Assembly: GCA_030629005.1 (NCBI GenBank)
Contig: DAOVPV010000004.1
Location: 26,966-90,965 of the forward strand
Direction: 5' to 3'
DNA: 64,000 nucleotides
Origin: a bacterium
GTDB lineage: Bacteria > Babelota > Babeliae > Babelales > UASB340
Part shown: piece after piece, positions 32,854-42,177 of the stretch
Numbering within the stretch: position 1 is the stretch's first letter
How the letters are laid out: every line of letters begins with the position of its first letter
The notes under the pieces: generated by a model
What the model was told of the DNA's origin: nothing
Databases searched by the model: none
Seen by the model: only the letters and a program-made list of their open reading frames with translations
Made by a program: the position numbers and the translations under genes

Positions 32854-34266
32854 ATGGAAAACGTCATTTTTCGTGAGTACGATATTAGAGGAATTGTTGG
32901 TGAAGAATTTACAATCACAGAAAGCTATCTTATTGCCCAATCAATAGCAACATACTTTAAAAGTCAAAATCAAGCAACTAATACAATAATCGTTGCAAGA
33001 GACGGCAGAAACCATTCTCCTGAAATACGTGACAATGTCGTTAAAGCCATAACAGATATGGGTATAAACGTTCTAGATATAGGAATATGCCCAACCCCAG
33101 TTTTTTACTTTGCCCTTTTTAATACTGATGTAAAATCTGGAATTATGATAACAGCATCTCATAATCCATCTGAATATAATGGTATGAAAATATGCCTAGA
33201 TACAAAATCTGTGTATGGCAAAGAAATTCAAAAAATTAGAATAACATGTGAAACAAAAGAGCTTTACACAAATCCAAGCACCAATAAAGGCAACATAACA
33301 TTTCAAGATATAAATTCCTGGTATATTAACTGGCTAAGTGAAAATTTCCCACATTTAAAAGGCTCCAATATTGGTGCTGTTGTCGACTGTGGCAATGCTT
33401 CTGGCGGAGTAATAATCCCTGAACTTATAAAAAAAATGGAATGGAAAAATGTAAAAACAATATACGAAAACTTAGATGGCAACTTTCCAAACCATGAAGC
33501 TGACCCAACAAATATAAAAAACATGAAAACCGTATCAAATTTATTACAAACAGATACAAAATTAGAATTGGGAATAGGCCTAGATGGTGACTGCGACAGA
33601 ATGTCACCTATGACAAAATCAGGATATCTTGTACCAGGAGATCAACTACTAGCAGTATTTGCAAAAAAAACATTACAAGATCACCCGGGTGCAACAATCG
33701 TATTCGACATTAAAGCCTCTTCTGCTTTAATAGAATTACTCAAAGAATGGGGAGCAAATGATCAAATATGTCCATCTGGCCATTCTCTCATAAAACAAAA
33801 ACTTTATGATACAAATGCAAAACTAGCAGGAGAACTAAGCTGCCACTTTTTCTTTAACGACAAATACTTTGGATACGATGACGGAATTTATTCCATATTA
33901 AGATTATTTGAAATAATACAAGAAACAGGACAAAATTTAGCTAAACTGATCTCTATATTCCCACAAAAAGAAAGTTCTGCAGAAATTCGCATAGCATGCA
34001 AAGAAAAAGACAAAGAAAAGATTGTAGAACATGTTAAATCTATTTTTGCCTTAAAAGATGGATACAACAATATAACAATAGATGGCCTACGTTCAGAATG
34101 TGAAACAGGATGGGGCCTGGTAAGAGCTTCTAATACACAACCTGTAATCTGTTTACGATTTGAATCTAATTCTAAAAGCGGTTTAAAAAAAATAAAAACT
34201 GAATTTTATGATGCCCTTAAGTCTTGTATGAATCCAAAAGAATTAAAGGATAAACTTGAATTATAA
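32854..34266 (+). CDS. Phosphomannomutase/phosphoglucomutase
   Basis: A 470-residue alpha-D-phosphohexomutase that interconverts hexose 6- and 1-phosphates for nucleotide-sugar synthesis. Visible motifs are FREYDIRGIVG at the start, the phosphoserine loop MITASHNPSEYNGMK (Ser102), the metal loop GLDGDCDRM, the sugar-binding GELSCHFFFND (GExSGH equivalent, with Cys for Gly) and the C-terminal phosphate-binding VRASNTQPVICLRFE. The latter closely matches AlgC/PMM-PGM proteins. A distinct GlmM is encoded at 42178, so this one most likely serves mannose or glucose. It overlaps the start of the next gene. Confidence 0.93.
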   Translation: MENVIFREYDIRGIVGEEFTITESYLIAQSIATYFKSQNQATNTIIVARDGRNHSPEIRDNVVKAITDMGINVLDIGICPTPVFYFALFNTDVKSGIMITASHNPSEYNGMKICLDTKSVYGKEIQKIRITCETKELYTNPSTNKGNITFQDINSWYINWLSENFPHLKGSNIGAVVDCGNASGGVIIPELIKKMEWKNVKTIYENLDGNFPNHEADPTNIKNMKTVSNLLQTDTKLELGIGLDGDCDRMSPMTKSGYLVPGDQLLAVFAKKTLQDHPGATIVFDIKASSALIELLKEWGANDQICPSGHSLIKQKLYDTNAKLAGELSCHFFFNDKYFGYDDGIYSILRLFEIIQETGQNLAKLISIFPQKESSAEIRIACKEKDKEKIVEHVKSIFALKDGYNNITIDGLRSECETGWGLVRASNTQPVICLRFESNSKSGLKKIKTEFYDALKSCMNPKELKDKLEL

Positions 34267-35113
34267 AAGAAGTATAGGTTTACACCTAAAACTAGGGAAT
34301 AGTCTATGTCCTCTTTTAGTTAAAGCACAAAAACACAACATCTCATCTTTTCAATTTTTTCTAACAAAGGACAGTGACCATAAATATTTAAAAATAAATC
34401 CAACAGATCTTAAAAATTTTTTGCGAATAACAAAAAATCTAAACCATCTGTATATTCACAATTCCTATTGGATAAATCTCTGCACCGATAAAAGCATCGG
34501 CTATCAATCAAGCATAAAGCTATTAAAAAAAGAAATAAATCTAGCAAAAAAATTAAAAATTCAAAACTTAGTACTACATCCAGGCACAGCAACTGGTTTT
34601 AAATATAATGTTAACGACCCAAAATTTAAAATTAGAGGCATAGATAATCTCGCTAGAGCTTTAAACATAATTTTAAAACAAGAACGTTTTATAAAAATAC
34701 TTCTAGAAAATACAGCACATGCAAACAAAACTATTGGTAGTGATCTCGAAGATTTTACCTTAATAAAAGAAAAGCTAAACCATCCAGAGAAAGTAAACTT
34801 CTGTATCGACCTTGCTCATGCCTTTTCTTATGGCTACAACATAGAAATAACAAATGACTTCATAAAAACTTTAGAAAAAACAATGGGAATTGAAAATATC
34901 AAGTTAATACATCTTAATGATTCTTTAGAAAAAAAGGATTCTAAAAAAGATAAACACGAATATATTGGACAAGGTTTAATAGGCGAAGAAACACTAAAAA
35001 ACCTAGTTAAACACCCAAAGTTGAAAGATATACCTATAATATTAGAAGTGCCAAATTCACCAGAAAACAGTACTTTTTCTAACTTACAGATTGTAAACAG
35101 TTGGATTGAATAA
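34256..35113 (+). CDS. nfo: Endonuclease IV family AP endonuclease
   Basis: Endonuclease IV cleaves at abasic sites using a three-zinc centre in a TIM barrel. The 285-residue protein keeps the expected ligands: GLHLKL (first His), YIHNSYW, LVLHPGTATG, LLENTAH, CIDLAHAFSYGYN, LIHLNDS, DKHEYIGQGLIG and LEVP. The TTG at 34256 has AGGA five bases upstream and overlaps the mutase gene by 11 bases, indicating translational coupling. It probably takes part in base-excision repair. Confidence 0.93.
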   Translation: MNYKRSIGLHLKLGNSLCPLLVKAQKHNISSFQFFLTKDSDHKYLKINPTDLKNFLRITKNLNHLYIHNSYWINLCTDKSIGYQSSIKLLKKEINLAKKLKIQNLVLHPGTATGFKYNVNDPKFKIRGIDNLARALNIILKQERFIKILLENTAHANKTIGSDLEDFTLIKEKLNHPEKVNFCIDLAHAFSYGYNIEITNDFIKTLEKTMGIENIKLIHLNDSLEKKDSKKDKHEYIGQGLIGEETLKNLVKHPKLKDIPIILEVPNSPENSTFSNLQIVNSWIE

Positions 35114-35370
35114 TTTCAAACAGAATAAAAGATATAGTTAATTCAAAAATTAAATTACTACAATTACAAAAATGTATTCTTTGTGTAGAATCATCATTCT
35201 TTTATACATCTTTGTTTTCAGGAAGCATTTATTTGCATCTAAGCTTTTGACGCATTTATATATAAGTTTAAAATGGTAATAACAAAATGTATTTAGCACT
35301 AAACAAGAGAGAGCCATTTTTATGAAGAACAATATAAATAAAAAGAAAAAATTTATTTGGAGGTTTTAAT

Positions 35371-36162
35371 ATGAATATCACATTAATAAAAAAATTAATA
35401 ATTACAACATTATTATTTTCAGTTAACCACAATATAATAAACGGCGTGCAAAGAGAAACACCAGAAGATAGATTACAAAAAAAACAAACAATCAAAACAA
35501 ACACTGACGTCAAAACATTACAACAAAATCCAAAAGAACAAAAAACAGAAGCAGACATAAAGGCATTGGAGCAAAATCCAAAATACATAAAATTGATTAG
35601 TATTTTAAATAGCATTTCCGATATTTTACAAAATCCAAATTTAGAATCTGAATATGAACGTCTAAGTAATGGAAATAATAAAATACGTTTAAAGAATGCT
35701 GTTATTACAGGAACAAAATTCTTAAAACCAGTAATAACAACCGATGACTTAGAAAAACTACCAAACTTAAATAAATTCGGCGATAAAACATCTTCTGAAC
35801 TAATTAAACTTCTATTTTTATATGTATTTTACAAATCGATGGAATTTAACAGCACAGATCCAAACAGCAAAATTTTTAAAATATTAGAAACAATAAAAAA
35901 TAAAATAACTAAAAAATATAATCTCAACATTGATTTATTAAAAAATCAAGAAAGCATACAAACGTTTTTAACTGAAGATCCTTTAGTAAAAGAATTTCTT
36001 GCTAATCCAACAATACAAAAATACCTCGCACTACTACAACAAAGACCTAACTCAATCAAACGATTTTTAATGCACTTCTTAAATAATAAAAGAATGCAAT
36101 TTGACGACGAACTGAAAAAAAGCTTTATAAACATTATAAGACATATCGACTGTTTAGTTTAA
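35371..36162 (+). CDS. Exported protein of unknown function
   Basis: A 263-residue protein with a signal peptide (MNITLIKKLIITTLLFSVNHNIING), followed by a lysine-rich, helical sequence with two similar short stretches, VKTLQQNPKEQK and IKALEQNPKYIK. The rest is predicted all-alpha, ending KKSFINIIRHIDCLV. No domain is recognised. A strong GGAGG ribosome site precedes it. The next gene, an exported M41-like protease, begins 30 bases downstream, so the two are probably transcribed together. The 257 bases upstream contain no other gene that I can support. Confidence 0.72.
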   Translation: MNITLIKKLIITTLLFSVNHNIINGVQRETPEDRLQKKQTIKTNTDVKTLQQNPKEQKTEADIKALEQNPKYIKLISILNSISDILQNPNLESEYERLSNGNNKIRLKNAVITGTKFLKPVITTDDLEKLPNLNKFGDKTSSELIKLLFLYVFYKSMEFNSTDPNSKIFKILETIKNKITKKYNLNIDLLKNQESIQTFLTEDPLVKEFLANPTIQKYLALLQQRPNSIKRFLMHFLNNKRMQFDDELKKSFINIIRHIDCLV

Positions 36163-36191
36163 ACAAATAAATTTTTGGGGTGGGAAACAAA

Positions 36192-36821
36192 ATGATGTAT
36201 CGTAAAAAATGCATTTATTTATTTTTTGTTTTGTTATTATTTGGCCAAAATTGTTTTGCTGTAAAAACTAAAAGTAATAAAACAAAAAATACTACTTCGC
36301 CTAAATCTAAAAGCCTCACAAAAAGGATCCTCTCAAGAATAAATAAATTCTGTTTATGGGATATAGCAGTGCACGAAGCAGGGCATGCAACTGCAGCAAA
36401 ACAAAATGGTGGACACGTAATCTCCGTATCAATAAGAGAAAACAATAATTCAAAGGGCAGAACTACGATTTGCAATCTTAGTGAAAGAAATAGAATAAAT
36501 ATGACTCTTGCTGGTTATATAGCTGAAAAAATAATCAATAATAAAAAATATAACTTAGCAAAAAACACAACAACAGATATACAATCTGCAATCAAAGACA
36601 TAATAAATACATATAACTTAGATCCAAATGAAACAATGAAAATAAAGAAAAAGTTATTAGAACATATTGAAGAAACAAATAAGTTAGTTCATAATAACTC
36701 AAAATTTATAAAAGCGCTTGCCGAACATCTTGTAGATAAAAGAGAATTGAATGAAGAAGAGTTCAAATCTTTTTATCTTAACTATCAAGAAATCCAACAA
36801 ACGCTCAATCAAACTAATTAA
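36192..36821 (+). CDS. Exported M41-type (FtsH C-terminal) metalloprotease domain without AAA+ ATPase
   Basis: A 209-residue protein made of a signal peptide (MMYRKKCIYLFFVLLLFGQNCFA) and a single peptidase M41-like domain. The zinc motif is AVHEAGHATAAKQNGG (HEAGH at 61-65). It is followed by the FtsH-like TLAGYIAEKIINN segment and TTDIQSAIKDIINTYNLD, where Asp in TTDIQ matches the third zinc ligand of FtsH (NDIQxA). The whole AAA+ ATPase and the two FtsH TM helices are missing. FtsH itself is an inner membrane protease facing the cytoplasm, so an exported protease core is unusual. The ATG at 36192 follows a GGGG-rich site; GTG at 36180 is also in frame. Confidence 0.82.
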   Translation: MMYRKKCIYLFFVLLLFGQNCFAVKTKSNKTKNTTSPKSKSLTKRILSRINKFCLWDIAVHEAGHATAAKQNGGHVISVSIRENNNSKGRTTICNLSERNRINMTLAGYIAEKIINNKKYNLAKNTTTDIQSAIKDIINTYNLDPNETMKIKKKLLEHIEETNKLVHNNSKFIKALAEHLVDKRELNEEEFKSFYLNYQEIQQTLNQTN

Positions 36822-36823
36822 AT

Positions 36824-37576
36824 TTACTTTCGACTATTTTTTAAAGCAGCCCAAGAATCTGGCCAAACTGATTCTAAAATTTCACCTATAGCTTTTGCAT
36901 ATTGTCTTATTTCCCACTGAGCGTCGGAATTAATTCTTAACTTATAAAAAGCAAACCAATTTCTTAAATTTGCAGTAGCATAAAATTCTGTATAATTTCC
37001 AACAGGAACGATTAATCTGGCCTGCTCTCTACAAACACCCATTAATAATAATTTATTATAAGTATCTAATGAATTTTGATACGCATCGTTTAATATCTGT
37101 GTACATTCAGCTTGATTCTCTATTTCACCCAAGCTTGATTGTTTATTCGTACTAGCTTGCAATCTCCAAGCCTCTGGCACATAAAACTTGCCAACAGGGT
37201 CTGCAGAGTATCTCATAGAAACTTCATTATAAGACTGTGTTCTATGACGCATCCATTGTCTTGCTACAATTAAAGGTGTTACAATTTTAAATGTAACACT
37301 TTGATGTTCAAATGGAGTCATATGGAAATTCTCTGCCAAATATGTCATTAAACCTAAGTCTCTATCTCTATTTAAACCCGTTTTACCACTAGCAGCATGG
37401 GAAACTCGAGCAGAAAGAGCTGGCATTTGATCTATAGAATATTTGCCACCCTCCATTTTTGTTGCAGCAATAAGCTCAACCATAGCATATGGATCGGTGT
37501 TACCATATGGACGCTTAATTTTAATATCATTTAAACTACTAGCATCTATGCTAGTTTTTTCTTTATTTAATTGCAT
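36824..37576 (-). CDS. thyX: FAD-dependent thymidylate synthase
   Basis: ThyX makes dTMP from dUMP using methylene-tetrahydrofolate and FAD, independently of ThyA. The 250-residue protein has the signature RHRTQSYNEVSMRYS (about residues 110-124), preceded by TPFEHQSVTFKI and followed by EQARLIVPVGNYTEFYATANLRNWFAFYKLR, all typical. It lies immediately upstream of dcd in the opposite order of transcription (dcd first), 46 bases apart, so the pair forms a thymidylate supply unit. It converges with the M41-like gene. Confidence 0.97.
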   Translation of the reverse strand: MQLNKEKTSIDASSLNDIKIKRPYGNTDPYAMVELIAATKMEGGKYSIDQMPALSARVSHAASGKTGLNRDRDLGLMTYLAENFHMTPFEHQSVTFKIVTPLIVARQWMRHRTQSYNEVSMRYSADPVGKFYVPEAWRLQASTNKQSSLGEIENQAECTQILNDAYQNSLDTYNKLLLMGVCREQARLIVPVGNYTEFYATANLRNWFAFYKLRINSDAQWEIRQYAKAIGEILESVWPDSWAALKNSRK

Positions 37577-37622
37577 GGTAACTCTACCTATTTTATTAAT
37601 TTAAATATTAAGTTTTTACTTA

Positions 37623-38195
37623 TTAAACCGAAGGCAAAGTTATACCAGTTTGTTTCATATACTTTCCACCACGTTGAGCATATGTAACACTACACTCTTC
37701 ATCCGCTTTAAAAAATATAACTTGTGCCAAACCCTCATTTGCATAAATTTTTGCAGGTAAAGGAGTTGTATTTGATATTTCAAGAGTTACATGCCCCTCC
37801 CACTCAGGTTCAAAAGGAGTAACATTTACAATAATTCCACAACGAGCATATGTTGATTTACCCAAACAAATTGTAAGAACATTTTTTGGGATTATAAAAT
37901 ATTCAACACTCCTTGCTAATGCAAATGAATTTGGAGGAACAATACAAACATCACTTTTAACTTCTACAAAAGAAGCGGAGTCAAACTTTTTAGGATCAAT
38001 AACAGAACTTTGGACATTTGTAAAAATTTTAAACTCATCGGCAACTCTTAAATCATAACCATAACTAGAAACACCATAGCTGACAACTTTTGTTTTACCG
38101 TCGTTTATGTATCTTATTTGTCTATCTGCAAATGGTTCTATCATTTTATGATTTTTTGCCATAAAAGAAATCCATTTATCAGCCTGAATACTCAT
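37623..38195 (-). CDS. dcd: dCTP deaminase
   Basis: Dcd deaminates dCTP to dUTP, which feeds dUMP to ThyX. The 190-residue trimeric enzyme shows [67 protein letters not shown] and [17 protein letters not shown], the standard signature with the catalytic Glu in the last segment region. No fused dUTPase residues are obvious, so a separate dUTPase is probably needed. It is directly upstream of thyX on the same strand and divergent from the helicase gene. Confidence 0.96.
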   Translation of the reverse strand: MSIQADKWISFMAKNHKMIEPFADRQIRYINDGKTKVVSYGVSSYGYDLRVADEFKIFTNVQSSVIDPKKFDSASFVEVKSDVCIVPPNSFALARSVEYFIIPKNVLTICLGKSTYARCGIIVNVTPFEPEWEGHVTLEISNTTPLPAKIYANEGLAQVIFFKADEECSVTYAQRGGKYMKQTGITLPSV

Positions 38196-38305
38196 ATTGT
38201 CCTTTCTTGTAAAAAGTTCTAATTTTACTTTTATTTTTTGAAATATTAAACTACTTTTACATAAATTTTTAATTTAATAAAACTTAATTAGTCGAGAATA
38301 AACTT

Positions 38306-40624
38306 GTGTTAAATTTTAATCAATTTTTAAATAAAGAACTTAATAATCCCCAAAAAAATGCCGCCACATTTGACGCTGGACCACTAATTGTTATTGCAGG
38401 CGCTGGATCAGGAAAAACACGAGTTATTACCTCTCGCATGGCACACTTAATTTTAAATAAAAATTCACCAGCAAAATCTATTGTTGCTTTAACATTTACT
38501 AACAAAGCAGCAAACGAGATGAAAGAAAGATTAAAATCTTTTTTAGAAAACAATTTGAACAGCACCTACATAAAACTTCCATACGTAGGGACATTTCATT
38601 CCTATTGTCTATTACTATTGCGCACAAATCAAAAATCTTTAAATATTGAAAACTTTTCTATTCTAGATGGTGATGATCAAAAATCTTTAATTAAAAAAAT
38701 CTTAAAAAAATTTGGATTAGAAAAGCAATTTTCTGTAAACGAAATACTATACGAAATCTCTAATTTTAAGAACAAATTAAATTATGAAGATGAAGAACTT
38801 ATAACTCCAATAGTAAAAGAAATTTATTTAGAATACGAATCTGAAAAAACAATGGCTCATTGCTTTGATTTTGATGACCTACTTTTAGAAGTATTAAAAA
38901 TATTTAAAACTAATCCAGAATTTAAAAAAAACTTTCAAAATAGAGTTCGTCACCTCCTAATTGACGAATATCAAGATACCAACATGGTTCAACATGAATT
39001 ATTAAAAAACATGGCACTAAATGAAAAGAACAAATTTAATATAAATTCAATTTGTGCCGTTGGAGACGAAGACCAATCTATCTACTCCTGGCGAGGTGCT
39101 ATGGCTACCAACATGCAAAAATTCCAACAAGACTTTAAGCCTGTAAAGCTTATAAAAATAGAACAAAACTACAGAACAGTAATTCCAATTTTACAAGCGG
39201 CTAATAATATTATTTTAAATAACAAAAATAGAACAAATAAAAACTTGTGGTCAGAAAAAAAAGCCGACGACAGAATCTTGTCTGTATCTTGCAGATCAGG
39301 CAAACAAGAAGCTTACATGGCAACGACAATTATCAATAATTTACAAAAAAACAAATCTTTAAATGAAATTGCAATATTATATAGAACACATTATCAATCC
39401 AGAAATATCGAAGAAGCATTGCTTACAAATTCTATTCCATACAAAATAGTTGGTGGAATTCGATTTTATGAAAGAAAAGAAATAAAAGATATTTTGGCAT
39501 ATCTTCGCTTGGTAATAAATCCATACGACAAAATAAGTTTAATGCGAATTATTAATTGTCCAAATAGATCTTTAGGCAATAAATTCGAAGAAATTTTAAA
39601 TACAGAATACGGATTTAACCCATTATTAAATTTTAAAGAAATATTAAACATTATACTTAACAAAAGTGAATTAAAAATAACACCAAAAAGAAAACTAAAT
39701 ATTTTTAAATTTTTAGATCTATATAAAGAACTAGAACCATTCGCTTATGCAAGTCAAATAACAGAAAAAATTATAACTGACATTGAATACTTTAGTTTTT
39801 TAGAAAAAGAATATGACAACACGGAGGCAAATACAAAAAAGGAAAATATTAAAGAATTTATACAATCTGTTTATAACTTTGAAAAGGATAATATCAATAG
39901 CAATCTCAAAGAATTCTTATATCAAGTTAGCTTAATACAGGAAAAAATAGACGACGAAAAAGAAAATAATAACCAAATACAGTGTATGACACTCCACGCA
40001 GCCAAAGGCTTAGAGTTTGATAGTGTAATAATTGTAGGACTAGAAGAAGGGCTTCTGCCTAACTCCAGGTCTTTAAATAGCATAAAAGATCTAGAAGAAG
40101 AACGTAGACTCCTATACGTAGGCATAACCAGAGCCAAAGAAAGACTTATCTTACTTCATGCACAAAATAGATGTACATATGGTCAAATTAGTGATCAAGT
40201 TATTTCTAGATTTTTAACAGAAATTCCTGAAGATTTAATTAAAGCCATAGATGTATCAGACAAATCTCCATTTGCAACAAACTCTGTAATTAAACAATGG
40301 ATTAACCCCAAGGACAAATCAGTTATAACATTTCATGATTTCGCAAATGATCTTGCCAAAGATATGATCTTTAGTAAACCAGCAACAACGTTAAAAACTA
40401 TTAAAGGCAAGACCAATAAAACAAAATCCAATTCATTTAGAACCAGACCAGCTGCAAAAATAATAAACAATTCTCCGTGGGCAAAAAATCAACCTATATC
40501 TCATCCTAAATTTGGAGTAGGTATAATAAAAAAGTCGGAAAAACGATCCGATGAATATTATTTAACCATTACATTCAAATCTGGTGAAAAGAAAATATTA
40601 TCAAGTTTTGTTAAAAAGATTTAA
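38306..40624 (+). CDS. UvrD/PcrA/Rep-type DNA helicase
   Basis: A 772-residue superfamily 1A 3'-5' helicase acting in repair and replication restart. Motifs in order: Q-motif LNNPQKNAA, Walker A AGAGSGKTRV (about residues 31-40), ALTFTNKAANEMKERL, LLIDEYQDTN, VGDEDQSIYSWRGA, EQNYRT, TLHAAKGLEFDSVIIVGLEEGLLPN and ERRLLYVGITRAKERL. A C-terminal tail with SHPKFGVGIIKKSE resembles the PcrA/UvrD Tudor-like domain that contacts RNA polymerase. UvrD and PcrA cannot be separated by eye. The start is GTG at 38306 with a weak ribosome site. It is divergent from dcd. Confidence 0.95.
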   Translation: MLNFNQFLNKELNNPQKNAATFDAGPLIVIAGAGSGKTRVITSRMAHLILNKNSPAKSIVALTFTNKAANEMKERLKSFLENNLNSTYIKLPYVGTFHSYCLLLLRTNQKSLNIENFSILDGDDQKSLIKKILKKFGLEKQFSVNEILYEISNFKNKLNYEDEELITPIVKEIYLEYESEKTMAHCFDFDDLLLEVLKIFKTNPEFKKNFQNRVRHLLIDEYQDTNMVQHELLKNMALNEKNKFNINSICAVGDEDQSIYSWRGAMATNMQKFQQDFKPVKLIKIEQNYRTVIPILQAANNIILNNKNRTNKNLWSEKKADDRILSVSCRSGKQEAYMATTIINNLQKNKSLNEIAILYRTHYQSRNIEEALLTNSIPYKIVGGIRFYERKEIKDILAYLRLVINPYDKISLMRIINCPNRSLGNKFEEILNTEYGFNPLLNFKEILNIILNKSELKITPKRKLNIFKFLDLYKELEPFAYASQITEKIITDIEYFSFLEKEYDNTEANTKKENIKEFIQSVYNFEKDNINSNLKEFLYQVSLIQEKIDDEKENNNQIQCMTLHAAKGLEFDSVIIVGLEEGLLPNSRSLNSIKDLEEERRLLYVGITRAKERLILLHAQNRCTYGQISDQVISRFLTEIPEDLIKAIDVSDKSPFATNSVIKQWINPKDKSVITFHDFANDLAKDMIFSKPATTLKTIKGKTNKTKSNSFRTRPAAKIINNSPWAKNQPISHPKFGVGIIKKSEKRSDEYYLTITFKSGEKKILSSFVKKI

Positions 40625-41316
40625 AATGTTGCAGTTGATGTTTGATTATAAGTAAATGGCATAGCCTGATTAAATTCTTCTAACATTCCACTTATCTCAT
40701 AATATCTTTTATCATCGGGCTGAGGACCCCAATCACCTATTTCAAAATCCAGCCGACCTGCCAATTGCATGCCATCAAAATTCAAACATCCGCCAACTTC
40801 AAGCATATCCTGCAAAGATATGCCCTTATCAAAATCAAAATCTTTACCAACGATCAAGCCATTAGGCAACTCTACACCACTGCCCGGAACAATGAATAAG
40901 CCATCTGTTGTTTTTATAATTTCATAAAACTTGCCTTGTAAAGTAGGATTATCTTGAACATACGGCCCTGCCCAATTTTTAGGAAATGCTAAATTCAAAC
41001 ATCCAACCTCGGAGCTTACAAATTTTTCAACATTTAAAAAATCAACATAATTACGATCGTTTTTTATACTTAAAATATTACATTCTTTATCTATTTCACT
41101 TAAAGCATTAATTATTACGCTAATATCGTTAACTATTACCTCAGAAGAATATAAAGACCGCCCCTTATAATTTGCCAAAAGAAACAAGGCAAGAATTAAG
41201 ACTAATGATACAACACTAAATATTATAAAACGCCCTTTAAACACAGACTGCACCCTTTTCCACAGACAAGAAAACCATTTTTCAACGGACATAAACAAAT
41301 TTGTAATACTTTTCAT
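40621..41316 (-). CDS. Membrane-anchored protein of unknown function
   Basis: A 231-residue protein with a cytoplasmic N-terminus, one TM helix at about residues 29-49 (FIIFSVVSLVLILALFLLANY) and an extracytoplasmic domain. That domain includes ICNILSIKNDRNYVDFLN-like and CLNLAFPKNWAGPYVQDNPTLQGKFYEII segments. The phrase WAGPYVxxxPxxxGK and the single N-terminal helix recall type II secretion pseudopilins, but no prepilin peptidase site is seen and the N-terminus is too long, so this is not assigned. Its stop overlaps the end of the convergent helicase gene by four bases. Confidence 0.72.
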   Translation of the reverse strand: MKSITNLFMSVEKWFSCLWKRVQSVFKGRFIIFSVVSLVLILALFLLANYKGRSLYSSEVIVNDISVIINALSEIDKECNILSIKNDRNYVDFLNVEKFVSSEVGCLNLAFPKNWAGPYVQDNPTLQGKFYEIIKTTDGLFIVPGSGVELPNGLIVGKDFDFDKGISLQDMLEVGGCLNFDGMQLAGRLDFEIGDWGPQPDDKRYYEISGMLEEFNQAMPFTYNQTSTATF

Positions 41317-41414
41317 AGTACCTCCCCCCTAAATAAATATATATCTAAGAAAAGATACCTAAATTCAACTACATTTGTGAACAAATAAAAAAAATAATAC
41401 AAAAACAGCTATTT

Positions 41415-42065
41415 CTAACTACCATATATTTTTACAAAATTTATAATTAGATGATCTAATAAAAAAAGCCCAACACCTATAAATATAAGTCCAGACACAA
41501 AGGAAATAATTCTCAAACTTCTTTTACTCAAAGAACTTCCAATCTGAGAAGCAACAAATGAAACTAAAGTTAAAACAGATAAAGACCCTAAAGAAACAAT
41601 TGCACTCGCTATAAAAACTTGGTGCATTGGTAAAGAAAATGCTTTATCCGGCAATATCTGAACACCAATCAGCATAAAAAAGAAAAGTGCTAATGGGTTT
41701 AAAAGAGTCAACAAAAAAGATTTAACGGCAGTAATCCAAATCCCCAATCGATGCTCGTTACCAACATGCTCATCCCCCCGAAAAGCTTTACGTAAAGAAT
41801 ACACCCCTAAATATATCAGTAATAAACCACCCAGCGTATCTAAGATAAAAATAAAGCTATTCGATTCTTTTAAAATAGCTAGCATCCCAATTAACCCAAG
41901 CAAAAAATAAAAGCCATCGGCCACACAGGCGCCTAAAGCTGTTGCAAAGCCATGCCAAAATCCATAGACTGAACCTCTATTAAAGGTCAAAATAAAAATT
42001 GGCCCCAAAGAGGCTGATGCCAAAGCACCTATTAAAAAACATCTAAAAAAAAGATTAACTTCCAT
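41415..42065 (-). CDS. LysE/RhtB-family amino-acid exporter
   Basis: A 216-residue inner membrane protein with six TM helices. The opening FFRCFLIGALASASLGPIFILTFNRGSVYGFWHGFATALGACVADGFYFLLGLIG is the LysE-family signature, with the conserved GPxxxxxxxxxxxxGxxxGxxxxxG spacing. A central loop (RKAFRGDEHVGNEHRLG) divides the two halves. Family members export amino acids or similar small molecules. The ATG at 42065 is supported by GGGG eight bases upstream and by the alignment. It is divergent from glmM. Confidence 0.87.
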   Translation of the reverse strand: MEVNLFFRCFLIGALASASLGPIFILTFNRGSVYGFWHGFATALGACVADGFYFLLGLIGMLAILKESNSFIFILDTLGGLLLIYLGVYSLRKAFRGDEHVGNEHRLGIWITAVKSFLLTLLNPLALFFFMLIGVQILPDKAFSLPMHQVFIASAIVSLGSLSVLTLVSFVASQIGSSLSKRSLRIISFVSGLIFIGVGLFLLDHLIINFVKIYGS

Positions 42066-42177
42066 GAGAAATCCCCTGTTTTTGCCTAAAAAAGCAAAAT
42101 ATATTATACGAAACATTTTATCTGATATATTATAATATCTTAAAACAACAATTTAATGCAAAATAAAGGATTTCAAA

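Noticed and set aside
35150..35332. 60-codon minus-strand frame between nfo and the exported protein gene
   Set aside because: Weak start, no conserved pattern, and overlapping the promoter region of the next gene.
40621..41316. Type II secretion pseudopilin
   Set aside because: The hydrophobic helix begins near residue 29, no prepilin peptidase cleavage site is visible, and no other pilus genes are nearby.
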